A stretch of DNA of 5,448 bases, from the NCBI GenBank assembly GCA_902797195.1, contig CADBRY010000064.1, positions 1-5,448 on the forward strand, read 5' to 3'. The notes beneath the pieces are model-generated. The model did not search any database. It was not told the DNA's origin and was given only the letters and a program-made list of their open reading frames with translations. This stretch comes from an uncultured Eubacteriales bacterium (GTDB taxonomy: Bacteria; Bacillota; Clostridia; Peptostreptococcales; Anaerovoracaceae). Position numbers and translations under genes: made by a program. Of the stretch, positions 1 through 4,137 are shown piece after piece (positions within the stretch are counted from its first letter, which is position 1; each line of letters opens with the position of its first letter).

Positions 1-512
1 GATCCTACGGTCATGGAGTTAAGGTAGTCATCTATAAAGATGACGCAGCCCAGTACCCATGTCCAGATAAGTGCAGGCTTTTCGGACCTGGCGCGCTTGG
101 CCGCCCACTGTCCAAAGGCGTGAGCACCTCCGGAACGCTCGATGAGGGATATGATGCCGCCCATGAGGCCGCAGACTATTATAAGCCAGGCGATGTCCTC
201 CGACATCATGGTGTTAAGCAGGGATTCGCTGAATGCGGCCAGTACGTTGTCGCCGGGTTTTGAGCACATGATGAAACCGACGATGGCTCCGATTGAAAGA
301 GCTTCGATGATCCTCTTCGTTACGAAGATATATATGATCATCAGCAGTGCCGGTATGGTACAGAGCACGCCCAGGTCCGCCGGATCTTCCGGCAGAAACA
401 GGTTGAACAACAGTGCGGCCAGAATGATGATAGCTGCGACTATCAGCGATCGCCGTGCATTGAATGTAGCGATTTCGTTTTTGATAAGCTCGTTTTGTTC
501 TTTCAAAGACAC
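1..512 (-). CDS. NhaC-family Na+/H+ antiporter, N-terminal part (cut by window edge)
   Basis: Membrane protein of the NhaC ion transporter family (COG1757 type), expected to exchange external H+ (or another cation) for internal Na+ across the cytoplasmic membrane. The 170 visible residues start at a GTG (510-512) with an AGGAGG site (complement of 521-526) 8 nt upstream; the rest of the gene lies beyond position 1. After a charged 20-residue N-terminus, hydrophobic segments are seen near residues 22-40, 46-64, 69-82, 105-123 and 148-160. The family signature is clear: ERSGGAHAFG at 125-134 and IFIDDYLNSMTVG at 158-170, the latter with the paired acidic residues typical of this family. Some relatives exchange organic acids (malate/lactate) for Na+, so the exact substrate cannot be read from this part. 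It is the last visible gene of a leftward cluster, 19 nt after the lipoprotein gene and probably co-transcribed with it. Confidence 0.9.
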   Translation of the reverse strand, partial: MSLKEQNELIKNEIATFNARRSLIVAAIIILAALLFNLFLPEDPADLGVLCTIPALLMIIYIFVTKRIIEALSIGAIVGFIMCSKPGDNVLAAFSESLLNTMMSEDIAWLIIVCGLMGGIISLIERSGGAHAFGQWAAKRARSEKPALIWTWVLGCVIFIDDYLNSMTVG

Positions 513-531
513 GTCTTACACCTCCTCATTC

Positions 532-1038
532 TCACTCCGCAAGGACCAGAGGACTCTTGGACGCATCGTCGCTTATTGTCTGGACCACATCGTATACGTC
601 CAAATACTCCTTGGCGGCGGCTTCGTCCTGGATGTCGTACTGAACATCCGATGTAAAGACGGCTACGATCTTCTTCCCGTCTTTTTCTCCAACGACGGCG
701 TTGGGCACCATGTCGTATGACTCATCGTCAGGCTCGAATGCCTCAAGTGTAAAAAGTGTTCCTCCAAGCTCAGCCTCTTTTGCCGCCTTGTTGAAGAACC
801 TTATTTCCGTCGGGCCTACGACTTCGTAATCCCAGCTTGCTCCGTTGGGAAGGGTGACTTCAAAGACGTCGCTTTTTACGGTGCCTTCACCGGTCTCCGA
901 GTTGTCGGTGCGGGTTATTCCGGCGGAAAGATCCAGTTCGGATGATTCCGAATCTCCCGAGGATCCGCATCCGGCAATCAGAAGACAGGTCGCCAGCGTC
1001 AGTATGAGCAGGCATGCTCTGATAATGTTTTTGTTCAT
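532..1038 (-). CDS. Secreted lipoprotein of unknown function
   Basis: A 168-residue protein with a classic lipoprotein signal: charged start (MNKNIIR), hydrophobic core at 8-22 and lipobox LIAGC at 20-24, so Cys24 should be lipidated and the mature protein anchored on the outer face of the membrane. A Ser/Gly/Glu-rich linker follows (25-55). The remaining region, about 56-160, alternates hydrophobic and polar residues and looks like one small, acidic, mainly beta domain (for example FEVTLPNGASWDYEV at 58-72). No enzyme motif is seen and I do not recognise a named family. The ATG at 1036-1038 is supported by a purine-rich AGGAG site about 8 nt upstream. The gene lies 38 nt after the AIM24-family gene and 19 nt before the antiporter gene, so it probably belongs to one operon. 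A partner role for the antiporter is possible but unproven. Confidence 0.85.
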   Translation of the reverse strand: MNKNIIRACLLILTLATCLLIAGCGSSGDSESSELDLSAGITRTDNSETGEGTVKSDVFEVTLPNGASWDYEVVGPTEIRFFNKAAKEAELGGTLFTLEAFEPDDESYDMVPNAVVGEKDGKKIVAVFTSDVQYDIQDEAAAKEYLDVYDVVQTISDDASKSPLVLAE

Positions 1039-1053
1039 AGTTGGTCTCCTTTT

Positions 1054-1093
1054 CCTTTATGAACTGGTCTTTCCCTTTATGAACTGGTCTGGG
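1054..1093. repeat. 20-bp tandem duplication at a gene junction
   Basis: The 17-bp string CCTTTATGAACTGGTCT occurs at 1054-1070 and again at 1074-1090, a period of 20 bp; extending leftwards, 19 of 20 positions agree. On the minus strand the upstream copy holds the last codons and TAA stop of the AIM24-family gene (1077-1079). The second copy repeats this 3' end in the gap just before the lipoprotein ribosome binding site. It looks like a recent slippage duplication that lengthened the spacer between the two genes. Confidence 0.85.
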
Positions 1094-1763
1094 TTGGCAG
1101 ATAGGGTGCGATGGCCGCTGCAACGGTGGGTACCGGAATGGTCTGGAGCCATATCTTGCCGGGTCCCCGAAGCACTGTGTTGAACAGGCCGTTGCCGCCC
1201 AGCAACTTATTCTTCATCCCCTTGATGGTCTCGACTTCAAACTCGACTCCCGAGCCGATTATTGCCAGGTGGGGACCATCCACAACCTTTTCTTCACCTG
1301 CGGCAAGTTCGTAAGATTCCAGTCCGCCGTGGATCTCTAGGAAGACCGTGCCGGGACCCGTAAACTTCTGCATGATGAATCCCATTCCGCCGAAAACGCC
1401 CGCGCCTACCTTTGAATGAAAGTGCATTGCAACATCCACCGATTCCTCGCAGGCAAGGAAGGCTGTCTTCTGTGCAATGATGCTCTGCCCCGCACCAAGT
1501 TCGATGGGTATGACCCGTCCCGGAAATGATGATGCAAAAGCAATCTCTCCCTGGTCAACGGAGCATGTGAAATGATTGAAAAAAACACTCTCTCCGGAAA
1601 CCGCTCTGCTAAAGGCCTTGCCAAGACCTCCGCCGCCTTCGGTGGACATGGTGATGCCCCGATCCATCCAGCTCATGGATCCGCCCTCACACTTCATGAC
1701 CTCACCTTTTTCAAGATGGCATTTGACCGCCGGAAAGGCGTCGCCGATTATCTCGTACTTCAT
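1077..1763 (-). CDS. AIM24 / TIGR00266-family protein
   Basis: A 228-residue protein of the AIM24 (formerly DUF124, COG2013) family, which folds as a repeated beta structure and has no established biochemical activity in bacteria. Family traits visible: the opening MKYEIIGDAFPAVKCHLEKG, the EVMKCEGGSMSWMD stretch at 21-34 followed by a Gly-rich loop (TEGGGGLGKAF, 41-51), FFNHFTC at 61-67, and two GPG-containing strands, GPGTVFLE at 136-143 and GPGKIWLQT at 200-208. Length matches the usual 220-260 residues, and there is no signal peptide or clear membrane span, although Gly/Ala-rich stretches could associate with a membrane. The ATG at 1761-1763 has a strong AAGGAGGT site (complement of 1770-1777) 6 nt upstream. 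It is the first gene of the leftward cluster with the lipoprotein and the antiporter. Family assignment is firm; function is open. Confidence 0.92.
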   Translation of the reverse strand: MKYEIIGDAFPAVKCHLEKGEVMKCEGGSMSWMDRGITMSTEGGGGLGKAFSRAVSGESVFFNHFTCSVDQGEIAFASSFPGRVIPIELGAGQSIIAQKTAFLACEESVDVAMHFHSKVGAGVFGGMGFIMQKFTGPGTVFLEIHGGLESYELAAGEEKVVDGPHLAIIGSGVEFEVETIKGMKNKLLGGNGLFNTVLRGPGKIWLQTIPVPTVAAAIAPYLPTQTSS

Positions 1764-1791
1764 GTTGATACCTCCTTTTCTTCTTTACTAT

Positions 1792-1806
1792 ATTATAAGT
1801 ATACCA
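1792..1806 (-). promoter_or_regulatory. Extended -10 promoter of the AIM24-lipoprotein-NhaC cluster
   Basis: On the minus strand the complement of 1798-1806 reads TGGTATACT, an extended -10 element; directly downstream the complement of 1792-1797 reads TATAAT, an alternative -10. No good -35 match sits 17 bp upstream of either, which fits an extended -10 promoter. Initiation would leave a leader of roughly 20-30 nt before the ATG at 1763. The G-rich repeat array begins about 38 bp upstream of the element. Confidence 0.6.
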
Positions 1807-1843
1807 CATCGGCGCAGGGACTACTTATACACAAGGATCACAA

Positions 1844-1911
1844 ATCCAACGGGGGCGGTCTTGAAACCCCAGCGGGGTCCTCTTGAAAATCCAGCGGGGG
1901 CGGTCTTGGAA
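1844..1911. repeat. G-rich tandem repeat array, three units of 22-23 bp
   Basis: Three consecutive units are visible at 1844-1866, 1867-1888 and 1889-1911, each of the form CCARCGGGG followed by a short variable part and TCTTGAAA or TCTTGGAA. Units 1 and 3 differ at only two positions (A/G in CCAACG/CCAGCG and A/G near the end). Unit 2 is one base shorter and contains ACCCC-AGC-GGGGT (1866-1878), a small perfect hairpin. A degenerate fourth unit (GGCAACGGAGGCG, from about 1913) may follow. The array lies just upstream of the leftward promoter. Function is unknown; see the similar repeat pair at 3269-3304. Confidence 0.8.
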
Positions 1912-2075
1912 AGGCAACGGAGGCGCCGAAATGGAGCTGGGAAATTCTTACATTGTCCCGAATCGGCGAAAAATCGTTGATTTTACACAAGGAAATGGAA
2001 ATATATTCCAGCAAAACTCTTGAAATGCCGGAAATCCTTAAGAAAATGGCCCTTCAGGCTTCAAAAATTGTGTAA
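1887..2075 (+). pseudogene. Possible 3' remnant of a lost gene
   Basis: The frame ending at the TAA of 2073-2075 is open back to 1887 and, from about 1929, reads like real protein: WSWEILTLSRIGEKSL, then MEIYSSKTLEMPEILKKMAL (from the ATG at 1995-1997), then QASKIV and stop, with amphipathic helix character. It has no credible start or ribosome binding site and its upstream part merges into the G-rich repeats. A hairpin with a T-run lies 24 nt after the stop, as expected for a gene's own terminator. A truncated C-terminal fragment is my reading; the family is not recognised. A competing short frame exists: ATG at 1931 with GGAGG at 1919-1923 (7-nt spacing) opens 30 codons to TGA at 2021-2023. 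Both cannot be favoured at once, and neither may be functional. Confidence 0.3.
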
Positions 2076-2099
2076 AAATAAACGTTTTAGAACATTTTT

Positions 2100-2124
2100 G
2101 CACAAAGACTTTGTGCGATTTTTT
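2100..2124 (+). terminator. Hairpin with T-run (possible intrinsic terminator)
   Basis: GCACAAA (2100-2106), loop GAC, TTTGTGC (2110-2116), then GA and six T (2119-2124). The 7-bp stem is perfect but has only three G-C pairs, so it is weak. T follows only on the plus strand, so it would end rightward transcription, yet no intact rightward gene precedes it; it may belong to the remnant ending at 2075. Alternatively it is a palindromic protein-binding site. Confidence 0.4.
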
Positions 2125-2233
2125 CAAAATATCCGATTTTCGCACAATGCAACCTTCTGTAGGCCGGGCACAGTTGCGGGCAAGCTGTGACCAGATGCGG
2201 CGGCGCGGTTGCTAGCCAGGTGTGGTCATAGTG

Positions 2234-2262
2234 CTGACATTTTCCACTGGTAAGGCTATAAT
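2234..2262 (+). promoter_or_regulatory. Sigma-A type promoter of the flavoprotein gene
   Basis: The -35 element CTGACA (2234-2239, one mismatch to TTGACA) and a perfect -10 TATAAT (2257-2262) are separated by exactly 17 bp. Transcription should start near 2269, giving a leader of about 55 nt before the GTG at 2325. The CTGACATT string at the -35 recurs at 2273-2280 in the leader. Confidence 0.75.
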
Positions 2263-2280
2263 AACTTTGTGCCTGACATT

Positions 2281-2316
2281 GGGGGAATCCCCTGAAATAA
2301 TAATACAAGGGGGAAG
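2281..2316 (+). promoter_or_regulatory. Leader with G-rich ribosome binding site and competing C-run
   Basis: The ribosome binding site of the flavoprotein gene is AAGGGGGAAG (2307-2316), 11 nt from the G-run to the GTG, which is rather long. Upstream lies GGGGA-A-TCCCC (2282-2292). Its CCCC (2289-2292) can pair with the upstream G-run only through a tight loop, or with GGGG of the ribosome binding site (2309-2312) through a 16-nt A/T-rich loop. The second pairing would hide the site. The sequence shows the complementarity; regulation is inference. Confidence 0.4.
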
Positions 2317-2324
2317 TATCAACT

Positions 2325-2963
2325 GTGAGTAAAAAAATAGTGGCGATAAACGGAAGCCCGAGAAGAGGATGGAACACGGATACTATAATTACAGAGGCCG
2401 CCAAAGGAGCGGAGTCAGCCGGAGCGACGATAGAAAAGTTTGATCTGTTCAAGCTGGAAAAATACACGGGCTGCATCTCATGTTTTGGATGCAAGAAAGA
2501 GAAATTCAAGGGACATTGCATTTGCAAAGACGGGCTTACGCCTGTGCTGGATGCCATCAGGGAATCCGACGGACTGATCATCGGATCGCCAAATTATCTG
2601 GGCGAGATGACAGCTTCTTTCAGGGCGCTTTATGAGAGGCTGATTTTTCAATACCTCACATACACCATGGAGGATCCCTGCTGCAACGATCGTCCCATAC
2701 CTGTGCTGCTTGTGATGACCAGCAACGCACCGGACACCATGTTCATGGACATGATGCAGAACTATCAGCAGACTCTAAACAGATTTGTGGGACCTACAAA
2801 GATCTTCGTTTCCGGTGATACCCTTCAGATAAAGGACTACAGTAAGACAGACTGGCAGTGGACCCTTTTCGATGGTGAGGCAAAGCAGAAGAGACACGAA
2901 GAGGTGTTCCCGGAAGAATGCAGGAAGGCTTTCGAGATGGGTGCCGCTCTGGCAGCGGAGTAG
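2325..2963 (+). CDS. Flavodoxin-fold NAD(P)H-dependent FMN reductase-like protein with cysteine cluster
   Basis: A 212-residue protein of the NADPH-dependent FMN reductase / iron-sulfur flavoprotein group. The N-terminal beta strand and FMN phosphate loop are clear (KIVAINGSPRRGWNT, 4-18). A Cys cluster follows, C50-x2-C53-x2-C56-x8-C65-x-C67, then GLIIGSPNYLGEMTASF (83-99), the second flavin-binding region with the usual SPxY-type motif, and ALYERL (101-106). CC119-120 lie in a later loop. Relatives are cytoplasmic electron-transfer or reductase proteins with FMN; those with a CX2CX2C-x4-7-C motif bind a 4Fe-4S cluster, so a cluster is plausible here though the last spacing is longer. The start is GTG at 2325; no ATG gives the complete FMN loop. 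It has its own promoter and is followed by a convergent gene, so it is transcribed alone. Substrate cannot be predicted. Confidence 0.88.
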   Translation: MSKKIVAINGSPRRGWNTDTIITEAAKGAESAGATIEKFDLFKLEKYTGCISCFGCKKEKFKGHCICKDGLTPVLDAIRESDGLIIGSPNYLGEMTASFRALYERLIFQYLTYTMEDPCCNDRPIPVLLVMTSNAPDTMFMDMMQNYQQTLNRFVGPTKIFVSGDTLQIKDYSKTDWQWTLFDGEAKQKRHEEVFPEECRKAFEMGAALAAE

Positions 2964-2968
2964 CCATA

Positions 2969-3016
2969 GAGGCAGATTGACCACGGCAGCGGACTTATAC
3001 TCTGTGATCAATCCTC
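2969..3016. terminator. Imperfect inverted repeat between convergent genes
   Basis: GAGG (2969-2972) and GATTGA (2975-2980) pair with TCAATC and CCTC (3008-3016), with an unpaired CA on the left arm; after one mismatch CAC (2982-2984) pairs with GTG (3004-3006). The loop is about 19 nt. It spans the 44-nt gap between two convergent genes and includes the stop codon of the leftward one. Neither side has a T-run, so it is not a standard intrinsic terminator; it could protect 3' ends or slow polymerase from both sides. Confidence 0.3.
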
Positions 3017-3226
3017 TACATATGCAATGAGGGATTCGTACTCTTCGTCGGTGAGAGGCATTTTCTCCCGGATGATATCCAGAGCCTCTCTGGAGAAGAC
3101 GTAGTTTCCGTTGATGCACAGCTGAGTGAAGTCGTTTCCGCTTATGCCGGATCTACTGAAGGTGGTTTCGCCGCTCATTATCTTGCGGTCATAGATCTTC
3201 ATGAATATTTGTCCGAATGTTTCCAT
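3008..3226 (-). CDS. Small protein of unknown function (72 residues)
   Basis: Soluble, without signal peptide, membrane span or Cys motif. The first half (MKIYDRKIMSGETTFSRSGI from residue 9, then SGNDFTQLCINGNYVF) looks like short strands and turns; the second half (SREALDIIREK, then MPLTDEEYESLIAYVED) looks helical and acidic. The LTDEEYESL part resembles helices seen in many small regulatory or structural proteins but does not identify a family. I chose the ATG at 3224-3226 because an extended -10 promoter lies at a suitable distance and GGTGAT sits just upstream, although the ribosome binding site is weak (GAGGA is 14 nt away). Met9 is an alternative start, where MKIYDRK would be a natural beginning. 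It converges on the flavoprotein gene and appears to be transcribed alone. Coding nature is supported by its protein-like composition and its own promoter. Confidence 0.65.
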   Translation of the reverse strand: METFGQIFMKIYDRKIMSGETTFSRSGISGNDFTQLCINGNYVFSREALDIIREKMPLTDEEYESLIAYVED

Positions 3227-3264
3227 AGTATCACCATAATTCCTCAGTTAGGATAACCGGAACC

Positions 3265-3273
3265 ATTATAGCA
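3265..3273 (-). promoter_or_regulatory. Extended -10 promoter of the small protein gene
   Basis: The complement of 3265-3273 reads TGCTATAAT, a perfect extended -10 element, about 32 nt from the predicted transcript start to the ATG at 3226. There is no clear -35. The first copy of the 14-bp repeat (3269-3282) overlaps this element. Confidence 0.6.
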
Positions 3274-3304
3274 CAGTCACCAAGGGGCGGTAGCACAGTC
3301 ACCA
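3269..3304. repeat. 14-bp direct repeat pair, 22-bp period, with a G-rich core
   Basis: TAGCACAGTCACCA occurs at 3269-3282 and exactly again at 3291-3304, with AGGGGCGG between. The period (22 bp) and the GGGGCGGT core match the array at 1844-1911. From memory, GTGACA/AAGGGGACGGT-type repeats are widespread in intergenic DNA of Clostridia, and this may be a decayed member; that is recollection, not a search result. Confidence 0.75.
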
Positions 3305-3317
3305 CAAGCCAATCCGA

Positions 3318-3346
3318 TTGACATTCGGCAGATATGAGTTTAAAAT
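3318..3346 (+). promoter_or_regulatory. Sigma-A type promoter of the ABC exporter operon
   Basis: A perfect -35 TTGACA (3318-3323), a 17-bp spacer and -10 TAAAAT (3341-3346, one mismatch). Transcription should begin near 3353, within the inverted repeat at 3343-3376, leaving a leader of about 80 nt. This would be a strong promoter if not repressed. Confidence 0.8.
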
Positions 3347-3376
3347 GAAGTTAGTTAGAGCAAACTAACTTCATTT
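3343..3376. promoter_or_regulatory. Perfect 14-bp inverted repeat over -10 and start site: probable operator
   Basis: AAATGAAGTTAGTT (3343-3356) and AACTAACTTCATTT (3363-3376) are exact reverse complements around the 6-nt spacer AGAGCA. The left arm covers most of the -10 box and the start point falls inside, the classic position for a repressor that blocks polymerase. Length and symmetry fit a TetR-type or similar dimeric regulator, which is often linked to ABC exporters. No regulator gene is in the window. There is no T-run beyond ATTTATATT, so a terminator is less likely. Confidence 0.7.
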
Positions 3377-3381
3377 ATATT

Positions 3382-3425
3382 GCCTTTCCACAAAAGGCGC
3401 CCGGATAGACATCAGCGTAACGGGC
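3382..3425 (+). promoter_or_regulatory. Two small hairpins in the exporter leader
   Basis: GCCTTT (3382-3387) pairs with AAAGGC (3393-3398) around CCACA, and GCCCG (3399-3403) pairs with CGGGC (3421-3425). They lie back to back between the operator and the start codon, where the ribosome binding site is poor. They may affect translation or RNA stability, but such short stems also arise by chance. Confidence 0.3.
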
Positions 3426-3434
3426 TGAAGACTT

Positions 3435-4133
3435 ATGTATTTGAAAATCAACGACATCACAAAATCATACGGTGAAGAGGGCAACAGGACACAGGTGCTC
3501 AGAGGCGTAAGCTTTGAACTGGACAGGGGAGAGATCTGCGTGCTCCTTGGGCCTTCAGGTTCAGGCAAGTCCACTCTTCTGAACATAATTGGAGGGATAG
3601 ATACGCTGGACAGCGGCAGCGTGGTTATCGGAGATCACATTATGGAACGCATGAACGAAAAGGAGCTGTCTCTCTATCGCAGGGATCATCTGGGATATGT
3701 GTTCCAATCATACAATCTCATACCCAACCTTACGGTCAAGGAAAACATAGAGGTTGGGGCGTACTTGTCAGATCATCCTCTCGATCTTGACGAGCTTATC
3801 AGGACACTGGGTCTTGAGGAGCACAGAGACAAACTGCCAAATCAGATCTCCGGCGGTCAGCAGCAGAGAACATCCATCGGCCGGGCCATAATCAAGAACC
3901 CGGACATCCTACTTTGCGATGAGCCTACCGGTGCGCTGGACTACAACACTTCAAAGGAGATACTGGCGCTCATAGAGGAAATAAACCATAAGTACGGAAG
4001 CACGGTCATAATGGTCACTCACAACGAAGCATTCAGGCTTATGGCCGACCGTGTGGTGATACTTCGTGACGGACAGATCAGAGAGAGTTATTTCAACGAG
4101 ATCAAAACTCCCTCTTCAAAACTGGAGTGGTAG
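3435..4133 (+). CDS. ABC transporter ATP-binding protein, MacB/LolD type
   Basis: A 232-residue cytoplasmic ATPase that would power the FtsX-type permease encoded next. All ABC motifs are intact: Walker A GPSGSGKST at 39-47, Q-loop Gln91 (VFQSYNLIPNLT), signature ISGGQQQR at 138-145, Walker B ILLCDEP at 158-164 with catalytic Glu163, D-loop GALD at 166-169 and switch His196 (VTHNEAF). The QSYNLIPNLTVKENIE and SGGQQQR wording is typical of the MacB/LolD/FtsE branch, which works in lipoprotein handling, peptide or antibiotic export and envelope stress. Length is normal for the family. An in-frame TGA at 3426-3428 rules out a longer start, so ATG 3435 is used although the site before it (CTGAAG) is a poor ribosome binding site. 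The next gene begins 4 nt after the stop, so the two are coupled. Control by the operator at 3343-3376 is likely. Substrate unknown. Confidence 0.93.
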   Translation: MYLKINDITKSYGEEGNRTQVLRGVSFELDRGEICVLLGPSGSGKSTLLNIIGGIDTLDSGSVVIGDHIMERMNEKELSLYRRDHLGYVFQSYNLIPNLTVKENIEVGAYLSDHPLDLDELIRTLGLEEHRDKLPNQISGGQQQRTSIGRAIIKNPDILLCDEPTGALDYNTSKEILALIEEINHKYGSTVIMVTHNEAFRLMADRVVILRDGQIRESYFNEIKTPSSKLEW

Positions 4134-4137
4134 CATC

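Noticed and set aside
142..720. Long plus-strand frame over the antiporter and lipoprotein genes
   Set aside because: The opposite strand carries recognisable NhaC motifs and a lipobox; this frame is a shadow.
1825..1833. TTATACACA, a match to the DnaA box pattern TTATNCACA, with TTTTACACA at 1981
   Set aside because: Single isolated matches; no dnaA/dnaN neighbours, no box cluster and no A/T-rich unwinding region, so not a replication origin.
1844..1911. CRISPR array
   Set aside because: Units are contiguous with no unique spacers of constant length and no cas genes nearby.
1576..1980. Plus-strand frame running over the AIM24 gene start into the repeats
   Set aside because: It overlaps the antisense of a real gene and its promoter, and the repeat-derived part is Arg/Pro/Gly-rich junk.
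2100..2147. Rex-type redox operator (TTGTGA-N6-TCACAA)
   Set aside because: The arms read TTGTGC/GCACAA with spacers that do not match; only a superficial resemblance.
2160..2230. tRNA or other structured RNA gene in the G/C-rich stretch
   Set aside because: Several short stems are possible, but no cloverleaf, no GTTCRA T-loop and no CCA end were found.
2087..2581. Long minus-strand frame across the flavoprotein gene and its promoter
   Set aside because: It is antisense to a clearly recognised protein, has a low-complexity odd composition and no ribosome binding site or family signature.
3343..3376. Intrinsic terminator
   Set aside because: The stem is A/T-rich, lacks a following T-run and overlaps a near-consensus promoter, so an operator is the better reading.
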